From: Diaphorobacter sp. HDW4A
GTDB lineage: Bacteria; Pseudomonadota; Gammaproteobacteria; Burkholderiales; Burkholderiaceae_C
Direction of reading: 5' to 3'
DNA length: 64,000 bases
NCBI RefSeq assembly: GCF_011305995.1
Contig: NZ_CP049910.1
Location: forward strand, 5,718,501-5,782,500
Shown here: one piece after another, positions 38,262 through 46,977 of the stretch
How the letters are laid out: the number at the start of each line of letters is the position of its first letter
Position numbering within the stretch: position 1 is the first letter of the stretch
Made by a program: the position numbers and the translations under genes
Notes under the pieces: generated by a model
The model's input: only the letters and a program-made list of their open reading frames with translations
Told to the model about the DNA's origin: nothing
The model's database searches: none

Positions 38262-39068
38262 ATGAAAAAAATCTCCCGCTCATTTCTCTTCGTCCCGGGC
38301 GACCGCCCCGAGCGCTTTGCCAAAGCCGCAACCAGTGGCGCCCACGACATCATCCTCGACCTCGAAGACGCCGTCAGCATCGACGCCAAACCACGAGCTC
38401 GCGAATCGGTGCGCGAGTGGCTCGCCAAAGGCAACTCCACGCCGGCCCTCGTGCGCATCAACTCCGCCGGAACGCCGTGGTTTGAAGAAGACCTGCGCAT
38501 GATCGCCGCAGTGCCGAACGCCGCCGTGATGCTTCCAAAGGCCGACGAGCGTTCGCTCGCGCATGTCGTTTCGCAGTTGCCGGGCCGTCGCGTTGTCGCG
38601 TTGATCGAGACCGTCGCCGCGTATCTGGATCTCAAAGCCGTGTGTGCCGTGAGGGGTGTGGAGCAGTTGGCGTTTGGCAGTGTGGATTTTTCCACCGAGA
38701 GCGGTATTGCCGACGAGGACCATGCACTCGATGCCGTGCGCACGCAGATCGTGCTGGAGTCGATTCGCGCGGGGATGTTGCCGCCCATTGATGGGGTGAG
38801 CGTGAATTTCAGCGACGCTTCATTGATCGCACAGGACACGCTGCGTTCGCGTCAGCTTGGCTTCGGGGCCAAGCTCTGCATTCACCCGGCGCAAGTGGTG
38901 CCTGTGAACACCGCGTTTGCGCCGTCGTCGGCAGAGCTAGATTGGGCGCGGCGCGTGTTGGCCGCGTTCGATGTGAGCGGTGGTGCGGCGACAGCGGTGG
39001 ATGGAAAGATGATCGACAAGCCGCTGGTGGACAAGGCTCAGCGCATCATCGCTGCGGCTCAGGTCTAG
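38262..39068 (+). CDS. CitE-like acyl-CoA lyase (HpcH/HpaI superfamily)
   Basis: A 268-residue CitE-like protein. The family motifs are RSFLFVPGDRPERFAKAATSGAHDIILDLEDAV, VMLPKAD, LIETVAA and the C-terminal GAKLCIHPAQV. Relatives split citramalyl-CoA, malyl-CoA or citryl-CoA to acetyl-CoA and a 2-oxo acid. Together with the hydratase and CoA-transferases of the island, a citramalyl-CoA-like substrate is likely but unproven. Its stop overlaps the convergent mocA-like stop. It is separated from the rest of the island by repeats C and D. Confidence 0.88.
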   Translation: MKKISRSFLFVPGDRPERFAKAATSGAHDIILDLEDAVSIDAKPRARESVREWLAKGNSTPALVRINSAGTPWFEEDLRMIAAVPNAAVMLPKADERSLAHVVSQLPGRRVVALIETVAAYLDLKAVCAVRGVEQLAFGSVDFSTESGIADEDHALDAVRTQIVLESIRAGMLPPIDGVSVNFSDASLIAQDTLRSRQLGFGAKLCIHPAQVVPVNTAFAPSSAELDWARRVLAAFDVSGGAATAVDGKMIDKPLVDKAQRIIAAAQV

Positions 39069-39649
39069 TAGCCGGCTTGGCGTGCGCGCAGCAGGAGTGC
39101 CTGCGCGCGGGCCAGATCGTCCATGGTGTCGATGTCGGTGATGATGCCTTCGTCATCGACCACGAGTTCGCGCAGGTGTCCTTGGGTGCGGGCTTCGCGC
39201 ACGATGGCGGAGGCGCCCCGGTCGCCGTTGAGTGCCATCAGTGCGGCATGGCAATGTGCGGCGAAAGCGACGGGATGGCCTTGCTGGCCGTTGAAGAAGG
39301 GGGCAATCACGTCCACCTCCGCAGGCGCCTCGATCAAGGCCTGTGCCACACGCACCAAGGTGGCGGGTCGCACCAAGGGAAGGTCTGCGGGAATGATCAG
39401 CCAGCCATGGGCGGTGCTGGTGGCGCGCACGCCTGCTGCGATGGAGTCGCCCATGCCAGCGCCTCCCTCTCCTTGACGCACCAGATGCCATGGCAGTCCC
39501 GATTGCTGCACGGCCTGCAGTGTGCGCTCGAGGACCGGTACGTCGCAAAGCAATGCATCGAGCTTGTGCGTGCACCCCCCCGATGCGCGAAAGCGCGTGC
39601 CGCTGCCTGCGGCGAGGAGGATGAGCGTGGGGAATGGCTTGGCTTGCAT
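39065..39649 (-). CDS. MocA-like molybdenum cofactor nucleotidyltransferase
   Basis: A 194-residue MobA/MocA-type NTP transferase. It has [12 protein letters not shown] near the N-terminus and the metal site [15 protein letters not shown]. The family attaches CMP or GMP to molybdopterin for hydroxylases. The divergent genes encode a two-subunit molybdenum hydroxylase, so cytidylylation (MCD) is the likely role. The start at 39649 gives [15 protein letters not shown]. Confidence 0.87.
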   Translation of the reverse strand: MQAKPFPTLILLAAGSGTRFRASGGCTHKLDALLCDVPVLERTLQAVQQSGLPWHLVRQGEGGAGMGDSIAAGVRATSTAHGWLIIPADLPLVRPATLVRVAQALIEAPAEVDVIAPFFNGQQGHPVAFAAHCHAALMALNGDRGASAIVREARTQGHLRELVVDDEGIITDIDTMDDLARAQALLLRARQAGY

Positions 39650-39813
39650 CTGCGGGATTTTTTCACATTCTTCAGTCCGCGCCCTGCGTGTGTAGGACAA
39701 GTGCTTTTTGCAGCGTGTCTGCGTTGACGGTGCTGCAAGGCCCGGGCAATCATGGGCCTGGCTGTTGCCCTGCGCAACGACTCCAGACGACCTCCACGAG
39801 AAAGACCTCCACG

Positions 39814-40287
39814 ATGACCACCCATGTTTCCATCAACGGAAAGGATCAGGCCGTGCAGGCCGATCCACAGACGCCGCTCCTGTGGGTGCTGCGTGATGAG
39901 CTCGGCATGACGGGTACGAAATTCGGCTGCGGCATGGCACTGTGCGGCGCGTGCACGGTGCATATGGATGGCGCGCCGATCCGCTCGTGCGTCACGCCGG
40001 TGTCGGCGGCGGCGGGCAAGCAGGTCAGCACCATCGAGAACATGGAGACCGACCGCATCGGTCGCGCGGTGCAGGCGGCGTGGCTGGCGCTGAATGTGGC
40101 GCAGTGCGGCTACTGTCAGGGGGGGCAGATCATGTCCGCCATTGGGCTGCTTCAAACCAATGCCAAGCCCAGCGACGCCGACATCACCAACGCGATGAGC
40201 GGCAATCTCTGCCGCTGTGGCACGTATTTTCGAATTCATGCCGCAGTCAAGCACGCCGCCACGTTGCTCGCGAAGGGAGGCCAATGA
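39814..40287 (+). CDS. Molybdenum hydroxylase [2Fe-2S] subunit (IorA-like)
   Basis: A 157-residue small subunit of the xanthine dehydrogenase family. Cluster ligands are in [17 protein letters not shown] with a later Cys in SCVTPV, and in CGYCQGGQ followed by [10 protein letters not shown]. It transfers electrons from the Mo site. The stop overlaps the large-subunit start by 4 nt. There is no FAD subunit gene, as in IorAB-type enzymes that pass electrons to a cytochrome or other acceptor. Confidence 0.93.
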   Translation: MTTHVSINGKDQAVQADPQTPLLWVLRDELGMTGTKFGCGMALCGACTVHMDGAPIRSCVTPVSAAAGKQVSTIENMETDRIGRAVQAAWLALNVAQCGYCQGGQIMSAIGLLQTNAKPSDADITNAMSGNLCRCGTYFRIHAAVKHAATLLAKGGQ

Positions 40288-42590
40288 TGTCGTCGATCTT
40301 CGAATCATCCGCAGCACCGGCGCAGCTGAGCCGTCGTGCGTTGCTTAAGGCCGGAGCGGCCACGGGACTGGTGTTGTCGGTCACCGCGCGCGGCGTGGTC
40401 CACGCGCAGGAGGCTGCCAGGAAATATGGAGCTGACTCCATGCCGGGCGGCACGGTCGATGACCCGCTCGTGTTCGTGCAGATCGGCGTCGACGGCACCG
40501 TCACCATCGTCGCGCACCGTGTGGAGATGGGCACGGGCGTGCGCACCAGCCTGCCCATGGTGGTGGCCGACGAGATGGAGGCTGATTGGGCGCGCGTGAA
40601 GGTGGTGCAGGCCGATGGCGACGAGGCGCGCTACGGCAATCAGAACGTGGATGGCTCGCGCAGCGTGCGCCACTTTCTGGCACCCATGCGGCGGGTGGGC
40701 GCGGCGGCGCGGCAGATGTTGGAGGCGGCTGCGGCGGCGCGCTGGTCGGTGCCCGCGTCGGAAGTCAAGGCAGTGCTGCACCAAGTGGTGCATGCGAAGA
40801 GCGGGCGCAAGCTGGGGTTTGGCGAGCTGGCGGACGATGCTGCAAAGCAGCCGGTGCCCACAGCCGGGCAGCGGCGACTGAAGAGCCAAGCGGAGTTTCG
40901 CTACATCGGCAAGGACAAGGTTCGCGCGATCGATCTTGAAGACATCGGCCGGGGCCGCGCCAAATATGGCATCGATCCGCACATGCCGGGCATGGTGTTC
41001 GCAGTGATCGCGCGGCCTGCGGTGCTGGGCGCCAAGGTCAAGAGCGTGAACAGTGATGCAGCGCTCAAGGTGCCGGGTGTGCTCAAGGTGGTGGAGATTC
41101 CGGCGTTCAGCGGCGCACCTGCGTTTCAGCCGCTGGGCGGGGTGGCGGTGGTCGCAAGCAACACCTGGGCCGCGATGCAGGGGCGCAAGGCGCTTGCCAT
41201 CGAATGGGCCGAGAGCGAGCATGCGGTCTACGACTCCGCGAGTTATCGGCAGGCGATGGAAAAGGCCGCGCGTGAGCCTGGCAAAGTGGTGCGTAACAAC
41301 GGCGATGCAGGTGCAGCGTGGAGCAAGGCGAGCGAGCGCCAGCGCGTCACGGCCGAGTACTACATTCCGCACCATGCGCACGCCACGATGGAGCCGCCTT
41401 CGGCCACGGTGTTAATTGACGGTGACCGCTGCGACGTTTGGGCCTGCGTGCAGGATCCACAGAATGCGCGCGACGGGGTGATCAAGCTGCTTGGCCTGTC
41501 CAGGGACAAGGTGGCGGTGCATCCGCAGTTGCTGGGCGGCGCGTTTGGTCGCAAGTCGAAGGCGGATTTCGTGTTCGAGGCTGCGACGATCGCCAAGGCC
41601 ATGCCCGGCAAGCCGGTGAAGGTGGTGTGGACGCGCGAGGACGATATCCAGCACGACTTCTATCACGCGGTGTCGCTCGAGCATCTGGAGGCCGCCCTCG
41701 GCAGCGACGGCATGCCCGTGTCGTGGCTGCATCGCACCGTCGCGCCGACCATCAGCTCGTTGTTCAACGCGGCTGCGCAGGGTGAGAGCGCATCGGAACT
41801 GGGCATGGGAGCGGTGAACCTGCCTTGGCAGATTCTCAACTTTCGCGTGGAGACCGGCAACGTGCCCGCGCATACCCGCATCGGCTGGTTCCGTTCGGTC
41901 TACAACATTCCGCACGCCTTCGCGACGCAGTGCTTCATCGCCGAGCTCGCGCACCGCGCGGGCAAGGACCACAGGGCCTATGCGCTCAAGCTGATCGGGC
42001 CGGCCCGCAAGCTCCATCCACAGAAGGCGTTCGACGATGGCTGGAACTACTCCGAATCGCCCGAGGTCTATCCGTTCGACACGGGCCGACTGCGCGATGT
42101 GATCGAGGCCGCCTGCAAGGGCGCGCAGTGGGGACGCAAGCTGCCCAAGGGGCGCGGCTTGGGGCTGGCGTTCAGCTACAGCTTTCTGACCTATGCGGCC
42201 ACGGTGATCGAGTTGGAGGTGAACGACAAGGGTGAGATCCGGTTGATCGCGGCCGACATGGCGCTTGACTGCGGGCCGCAGATCACGCCCGAACGCATCC
42301 GTGCACAGATGGAGGGATCGGTCGTCATGGGCATGGGCATCGCGATGATGAGCGACATCACCTTTGCCAAGGGCGCGGTCCAGCAATCGAATTTCAACGA
42401 TTTCCTGATCGCAAGGCACAACGAGGCGCCGCCCATGGTTCGCACGCATCTGGTCAATAACCATCTGCAGACGCCGCCCGGCGGCGTGGGCGAGCCGCCA
42501 CTGCCGCCCGTGGCGCCGGCGATTGCGAACGCGATCTTTGCCGCTACCGGCAAGCGCATGCGCGATCTGCCTATCCGTAAGGTGGAGTAG
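40284..42590 (+). CDS. Molybdenum hydroxylase large subunit (IorB-like), Tat-exported
   Basis: A 768-residue molybdopterin-binding subunit. The N-terminus has a Tat-like signal ([21 protein letters not shown]), so the enzyme is probably exported folded with its small subunit. The cofactor motif [13 protein letters not shown] is present, and a C-terminal [18 protein letters not shown] carries the expected catalytic Glu. The substrate cannot be told; isoquinoline-type and aldehyde-type members are both possible. It overlaps the small-subunit gene. The GntR/FCD gene follows after about 200 nt. Confidence 0.92.
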   Translation: MMSSIFESSAAPAQLSRRALLKAGAATGLVLSVTARGVVHAQEAARKYGADSMPGGTVDDPLVFVQIGVDGTVTIVAHRVEMGTGVRTSLPMVVADEMEADWARVKVVQADGDEARYGNQNVDGSRSVRHFLAPMRRVGAAARQMLEAAAAARWSVPASEVKAVLHQVVHAKSGRKLGFGELADDAAKQPVPTAGQRRLKSQAEFRYIGKDKVRAIDLEDIGRGRAKYGIDPHMPGMVFAVIARPAVLGAKVKSVNSDAALKVPGVLKVVEIPAFSGAPAFQPLGGVAVVASNTWAAMQGRKALAIEWAESEHAVYDSASYRQAMEKAAREPGKVVRNNGDAGAAWSKASERQRVTAEYYIPHHAHATMEPPSATVLIDGDRCDVWACVQDPQNARDGVIKLLGLSRDKVAVHPQLLGGAFGRKSKADFVFEAATIAKAMPGKPVKVVWTREDDIQHDFYHAVSLEHLEAALGSDGMPVSWLHRTVAPTISSLFNAAAQGESASELGMGAVNLPWQILNFRVETGNVPAHTRIGWFRSVYNIPHAFATQCFIAELAHRAGKDHRAYALKLIGPARKLHPQKAFDDGWNYSESPEVYPFDTGRLRDVIEAACKGAQWGRKLPKGRGLGLAFSYSFLTYAATVIELEVNDKGEIRLIAADMALDCGPQITPERIRAQMEGSVVMGMGIAMMSDITFAKGAVQQSNFNDFLIARHNEAPPMVRTHLVNNHLQTPPGGVGEPPLPPVAPAIANAIFAATGKRMRDLPIRKVE

Positions 42591-42663
42591 CAAGGTGATT
42601 GAGGGCATGCCGAGCACGTGCGTTGGTGCACATTGCCAACGCACGCTGCACTGCATGATGTGG

Positions 42664-42706
42664 CGATGCATTCCGTCGCATAGAATGCGGCGAAAGCAAT
42701 GCATCG
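42664..42706. promoter_or_regulatory. Candidate autoregulatory operator of the GntR gene
   Basis: CGATGCATT (42664-42672) and AATGCATCG (42698-42706) are a perfect inverted pair. GAATGC (42683-42688) lies between them. The cores match the palindromes at 23859, 23957 and 33334. The site is 82-124 nt upstream of the regulator start. Confidence 0.55.
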
Positions 42707-42787
42707 TGCACGACAGCACGCAGACCCCTCGCAAGGCGGCGGCAGAGCTTGCCTCTGCGGCGGATTGCAGGATTCCACGGGCAACAC

Positions 42788-43435
42788 ATGGATTACCGAA
42801 CCAAAGAAGAACAAGTCGCCGATTACCTTCGTGAGCGCATCATCTCCGGCGTCTATCCGCGCGGCTCGCGCCTGAAGCAGGCCGAGATCGCGGAGGAGCT
42901 CAAGCTCAGCATCACGCCCGTGCGCGAGGCGCTCAAGCTGCTGGTGGCGGAAGGCTACGTGAGCGGTGATTCATACCGCGGTGCGCGCGTCGTGCCGTTC
43001 GATCCGGCAGCCTCCGCCGAGATTCTGAACCTGCGTCTGCTGCTCGAAGCGCAGTTGGTGCGCGGCGTGGTGCAGAACATCAACGCTCAAGATTTGTCGG
43101 AGCTGCATGCACTCGGCGAAGAATTCGCCAAAGCCTTCGCCGAGGGCGATCGTGCAGCCGCGCGCGGTGTGAACTACCGCTTTCACCGCCGCATGTACGA
43201 CATCGCCAATCTGCCGCAGACGTTGCATTTCGTGCAGATACTGTGGGCGCGCTATCCCTTCGACGTGATCAACGCTGCGCAGAACCGTGGACCGGATGCT
43301 GTCGATGAGCACAACGAGATTCTCGAGGCCCTTGCCACCGGCGACGCGGCAGCCGCAATGATCGCCATGCGCAAGCACATCGAGTCGGGATGGACGGTGC
43401 TCAAATCGTCGGCACTCGCGACCGAAGACCAATAG
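42788..43435 (+). CDS. GntR/FCD family transcriptional regulator
   Basis: A 215-residue regulator. The winged helix reads LRERIISGVYPRGSRLKQAEIAEELKLS then TPVREALKLLVAEGYV. The FCD domain has the metal-binding pattern NYRFHRRMYDIA, DEHNEILEAL and RKHIESGW. The start at 42788 (MDYRTKEEQVADYL) is preferred over an upstream frame. A shared ATGCAT-core palindrome at its own promoter and before the island operons makes it the likely controller of that island. Confidence 0.9.
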   Translation: MDYRTKEEQVADYLRERIISGVYPRGSRLKQAEIAEELKLSITPVREALKLLVAEGYVSGDSYRGARVVPFDPAASAEILNLRLLLEAQLVRGVVQNINAQDLSELHALGEEFAKAFAEGDRAAARGVNYRFHRRMYDIANLPQTLHFVQILWARYPFDVINAAQNRGPDAVDEHNEILEALATGDAAAAMIAMRKHIESGWTVLKSSALATEDQ

Positions 43436-43514
43436 GCAGGCAATAACCTTTGGCGGTTCATTGCCGTTGGTGCACAGGCTATGCTGTTCCTCACATGAAG
43501 TGAGACAACAGCCC

Positions 43515-44390
43515 ATGACTGACTCTTCCCGATCGAACGCGGACAAGAAGTTTTCCGCACAACCCGGCAGTACGCCGCTGGTGTTGGATTCACCGCACAG
43601 CGGCACGGTCTATCCCGATGATTTTGGCGCGGCGCTGCCGCTTTACGTGCTGCGGCAAGCCGAAGACACACACGTCGAGAAGCTCTACGACTTTGCGCCG
43701 CTGATGGGGGTGGCTTGGGTCGAGGCGTTGTTCCCGCGCATCTACCTCGACGCAAACCGTGACACGACCGAGATCGATGTCGATCTGTTCGATGGTGAAT
43801 GGCCGCACGATGTGACCGAGGACGAGGTCACGCTGCAGAAGGTGCGTTTGGGCAAGGGCCTGATCTGGCGGTTCACCGACGACGGGCAGGCGATCTACGA
43901 GCGCCAACTGACGGTGGAGGAAGGCCAGCGGCGCATCTCCGAATGCTGGGTTCCCTATCACGCGGCGGTGTCGGATGCCATCGATGCGGCACATGCGCGC
44001 CATGGCTACAGCATCCACATCAACTGCCACTCGATGCCGTCGATTGCGGCCAGCCATGCCACGCTGCACCCAGGGCTCGAACATGCGGACTTCGTGATCG
44101 GCGACCGCGACGGTACAACGGCATCGCCCGCGCTCTCCAACATGGTGTGCGACTTCCTGCGCTCGCGCGGCCATGACGTGGAATACAACCACCCTTACAA
44201 GGGCGTGGAGTTGGTGCGGCGCTACGGCAAGCCAGAGGAGCACCGGCACAGTATCCAGATCGAGATCAACCGCCGGATCTACATGGACGAGGAGACGCTG
44301 GAGATCGTCCAGCCGGGCTTCGACAAGCTCAAGCAGGACCTGCGCGATCTGGTGGAGTGGCTGCTCAAGACCGATCCGCGCAAGCTTTGA
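43515..44390 (+). CDS. N-formylglutamate amidohydrolase family protein
   Basis: A 291-residue metal-dependent amidohydrolase. The family motifs are LVLDSPHSGTVYP, DTHVEKLYDFAP, LDANRDTTEID, HINCHSMPS and QIEINRRIYMDE. It would release formate from N-formylglutamate or a related formyl or acyl amino acid. No histidine-degradation (hut) genes are near, so the substrate may be different. The start at 43515 is preceded by only a weak ribosome site (GAGACAACA). Confidence 0.88.
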   Translation: MTDSSRSNADKKFSAQPGSTPLVLDSPHSGTVYPDDFGAALPLYVLRQAEDTHVEKLYDFAPLMGVAWVEALFPRIYLDANRDTTEIDVDLFDGEWPHDVTEDEVTLQKVRLGKGLIWRFTDDGQAIYERQLTVEEGQRRISECWVPYHAAVSDAIDAAHARHGYSIHINCHSMPSIAASHATLHPGLEHADFVIGDRDGTTASPALSNMVCDFLRSRGHDVEYNHPYKGVELVRRYGKPEEHRHSIQIEINRRIYMDEETLEIVQPGFDKLKQDLRDLVEWLLKTDPRKL

Positions 44391-44411
44391 GCATTGCGCG
44401 GCTGTGTTCGC

Positions 44412-45212
44412 TCAAGCGCCGCAATGCTTGAGTGGCTTGCCCAGCAGCGCAGTGCGCAACTGGCTTTCGGCCTTGGTGCGCAGGGCGTCGTCTGCGGTGG
44501 GCAGTCGCAGCGTGTAGACGTTGGTTTCCTTGCGCTCGACCACGACACGCGCGGTGCGCACACCCTTGCTGGTGAGTTGCGTGAGTGCGCGCTGTGCCGC
44601 CTCGTCCGTCGAGAAGCGGCCGAGCGAAAGACCCGGCTCGAAGGCTGTGCCGGGGCGGTCGTAGTCGATCTGCAGGTTCTTGAGTTCGGCGCGCTTCTTG
44701 GCGACCGCTTCGTCGTCGGGGAGCTTGCCGATGTAGACCATCCAACGGCCGGGAACCGGCGTGGGATCGAACTTCCAGCTGTTGGTGGGCAGGGCGCTCT
44801 GGGCGGCGATGCGCAGGGTCTGCATCTGCTGTTCGTCATACGAGCCGGCCTGCAGGCAGACCGTGCGCTGCGGTGCGGTGGGGGGTGGCGTCGACACAGG
44901 AGCGGCAGCTGCCACCGAGGCGGTGCTGGCCGGTGCACTTGGTGCAGAAGCGGGGGCGGTGGCCACCACGGCGGAAACCGTGTCGGATGCGGTAGAAGCG
45001 GCGGAAGCCGTTCCTGACGCCTCAGAAGCTGGCGCGAGCGCCGCCGAGCTGATGGGCGTCACCTGCATCTTCTGCGGATCGATCTGCAGGTCGAGGCGCT
45101 GCGGCTCGGCCTGTACTGTGGGCCCCCAGCCCATGGTGCGCAGCATGCCCTGAGACCATGCATAGTAGCCCGCGTTGGCGAGCAGCAGAACGATGACGGC
45201 GATGCGCAGCAT
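44412..45212 (-). CDS. SPOR domain protein, membrane-anchored
   Basis: A 266-residue protein with an N-terminal membrane anchor (LRIAVIVLLLANAGYYAW), a Pro/Ala/Ser/Thr-rich linker (about 50-135) and a C-terminal SPOR domain (about 165-250). SPOR domains bind denuded peptidoglycan at the division site. It follows birA by 52 nt. In many betaproteobacteria coaX (type III pantothenate kinase) lies between birA and a SPOR gene; it is absent here. Confidence 0.87.
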   Translation of the reverse strand: MLRIAVIVLLLANAGYYAWSQGMLRTMGWGPTVQAEPQRLDLQIDPQKMQVTPISSAALAPASEASGTASAASTASDTVSAVVATAPASAPSAPASTASVAAAAPVSTPPPTAPQRTVCLQAGSYDEQQMQTLRIAAQSALPTNSWKFDPTPVPGRWMVYIGKLPDDEAVAKKRAELKNLQIDYDRPGTAFEPGLSLGRFSTDEAAQRALTQLTSKGVRTARVVVERKETNVYTLRLPTADDALRTKAESQLRTALLGKPLKHCGA

Positions 45213-45264
45213 GATGAGGTGACCCCTTCCCTTGTCTGTGTTTTATGTACGGTTGGCGCGCAGA

Positions 45265-46161
45265 TTATGCGGACTGTCCCGGCAGTGGCTGGCCGACGGG
45301 ACGCACGCTGATGTCGCCGCTGGTGATGGCTTGCAGTCCAGCGGCGGTATTGATCAGCAGCGTGCCATCGTCCGTCACGCCGCTTGCCATGCCGCTCGTG
45401 CCATCGCTCAGATGCACCTGGCGCCCGTTCAGCAGATCGCGCTGTGCGAAACGTGTCTTGTACGGCGCGAAGCCGCTGTGTGCAAAGGCGTGCAGGGTCT
45501 TGATCAGTGGAGGAATGATGGTGAGCAGCGCTTCGGGTGCGGTCCAGCGCGGGTCGATGTCGGTGAGGCACGCGGGCTGCGTCGTCATGCCGTCGCCGGT
45601 GCGCGCCAGCACGTTCAGGCCGATGCCGACCACCACATAGCGCAGGGCGGTGTCGTTCTCGACCGCCATCGTGCCCGGCGCGGCCATGAAGCTCGCAGTT
45701 TCGACGAGGATGCCGCCGAACTTGCGGTCGCCCGAGAGCCACAGGTCATTGGGCCACTTGAGGCCCACGCGCGGCAGTCCGCTCGCCTCGCTCGGGATTT
45801 CGAGCTGGAGGCTGTCCGCCACGCTCACGCCCACGGCCAGTGACAGGCCCGACCACTCCTTGGGCCTGAGAGGCAGGCCCAGCGACATCATCAGCGAGGC
45901 GGGGCCCAGCTCCGCCGCGTGTGCGGTCTCCTGACTCTGCCAGGGACGGCCCAAGCGGCCGCGCCCAGCAGTCTGCTCCTCGGTCACCAGCAGGATGGGG
46001 TCGCAGCGGCCCGCACGGGCGCGGCGCATGAGCTCGGTGTTGGTCGAGTCGATGGAGGGCAGAACCTCCACGCTGAAATCGGGCACATCGGTCACCACGG
46101 CCTGCCAGATGGCCTCGGAGGGCCAGCGGATCGGAGAACGGTAATGGCCTGCGGTGGTCAC
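45265..46161 (-). CDS. birA: Biotin--[acetyl-CoA-carboxylase] ligase BirA
   Basis: A 298-residue biotin protein ligase. It has SIDSTNTELMRRARAG, the biotinyl-AMP motif EEQTAGRGRLGRPWQS and VGLKWPNDLWLSGDRKFGGILVE. The DNA-binding N-terminal domain of E. coli BirA is missing, so it is a ligase only. The start is GTG, overlapping the stop of the SET gene by 4 nt (GTGA), which suggests coupled translation. Confidence 0.93.
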   Translation of the reverse strand: MTTAGHYRSPIRWPSEAIWQAVVTDVPDFSVEVLPSIDSTNTELMRRARAGRCDPILLVTEEQTAGRGRLGRPWQSQETAHAAELGPASLMMSLGLPLRPKEWSGLSLAVGVSVADSLQLEIPSEASGLPRVGLKWPNDLWLSGDRKFGGILVETASFMAAPGTMAVENDTALRYVVVGIGLNVLARTGDGMTTQPACLTDIDPRWTAPEALLTIIPPLIKTLHAFAHSGFAPYKTRFAQRDLLNGRQVHLSDGTSGMASGVTDDGTLLINTAAGLQAITSGDISVRPVGQPLPGQSA

Positions 46162-46880
46162 TTCTTGCTGCCCTTGGCTTTCTGAGGCTTCTTGTCTTTG
46201 TTCTTGTCGGGGCTTTTGGCCGATGACTTGGTTTTGTCCGATGGCTTGTCCGACTTCTTTTCCAGTTTTTTCTCCAGTTTCTTTTCTGGCTTCTTTTCGG
46301 ATTTAGCTATCTTTTTTGATTCGGATTTGGCTTCAGGCTTGGATTTCTCGGACTTTTTATTTTTCTTGACCGGCTCCATTCCCTTGGGCGCCCAGCCGCG
46401 TTTGGGGGCCAGCAGCGTGCCTCGGCAGTCTTCACTGCCACACCAGCAGGGATATTCGGCTTTGAGTTTCGGGGTATAACGCTCCTCGATAATCAGTCCG
46501 TAGTCGTAATTGAGCTCTTCGCCCGCATGGATATTGCGCAGGGCCGTGATGAAGATCCGGCCTTCGATTTCATCTGCAAAACAGTTGGGATCGCAGCTGT
46601 GGTTGATCCAGCGCGCGGAGTTTCCGCCATGTTTCGCGTCGATGACGCGGTCTTCGTCCACATGGAAATAGAACGTATGGTTGGGCTGCTTGGGGTCGTG
46701 CGGATGCCGATCCTGCGCCTCCTGCCAGCCGATGACCTCTCCCACGTATTCGATGAGAACCTCGCCCTCGGCAATGTCCTGCAACGCGAACACACCCTTG
46801 CCATGCACGCCGGAGCGTCGTGTCTGGATGCGGCGGCCCGGCGGGATGGTCGGGATATTGGAGGGTGCGTTTCGGGCCAT
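46158..46880 (-). CDS. SET-domain protein lysine methyltransferase with Lys-rich tail
   Basis: A 240-residue SET protein. The SET domain (about 15-150) has GVHGKGVFALQDI, the AdoMet motif ARWINHSCDPNC and GEELNYDYG; a post-SET Cys cluster CWCGSEDC follows. The tail (about 172-240) is Lys/Ser/Pro-rich with KKLEKKLEKK-type repeats, like histone H1. It would methylate lysines of bacterial proteins, possibly DNA-bound ones. The start at 46880 is chosen since the longer frame runs through the divergent promoter. It is divergent from topB and overlaps birA. Confidence 0.9.
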   Translation of the reverse strand: MARNAPSNIPTIPPGRRIQTRRSGVHGKGVFALQDIAEGEVLIEYVGEVIGWQEAQDRHPHDPKQPNHTFYFHVDEDRVIDAKHGGNSARWINHSCDPNCFADEIEGRIFITALRNIHAGEELNYDYGLIIEERYTPKLKAEYPCWCGSEDCRGTLLAPKRGWAPKGMEPVKKNKKSEKSKPEAKSESKKIAKSEKKPEKKLEKKLEKKSDKPSDKTKSSAKSPDKNKDKKPQKAKGSKK

Positions 46881-46903
46881 GGCTGAAAACTCTGTTAGTT
46901 TGA

Positions 46904-46936
46904 ATATGTACACATGCGTGCGCGTGCGCGCGCATG
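46904..46936. other. 33-nt alternating purine-pyrimidine tract
   Basis: Every base from 46904 to 46936 alternates purine and pyrimidine, including TGCGCGTGCGCGCGCA. Such tracts are prone to form left-handed Z-DNA under negative supercoiling. It lies in the 97-nt divergent promoter region of the SET gene and topB. The alternation is directly visible; the structure is inferred. Confidence 0.7.
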
Positions 46937-46977
46937 AAGCCGAATTGTAGAAGCGCCGTAAAGGCCAACCCACACAA

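Noticed and set aside
37769..38485. Open frame of 238 codons across repeats C and D into the CitE-like gene
   Set aside because: It is out of frame with the clear CitE-like gene and its composition is that of the repeats.
39545..39560. AATGCATCG-like sequence inside the mocA-like gene as a further GntR operator
   Set aside because: It lies within coding sequence away from any promoter; the ATGCAT hexamer occurs by chance elsewhere in the window too.
44389..44429. Inverted repeat GCATTGCG / CGCAATGC between the convergent formylglutamate amidohydrolase and SPOR genes
   Set aside because: Stem of 8-9 bp with a 21-nt loop and no T-run; a weak bidirectional terminator at best, and the right arm lies in SPOR coding sequence.
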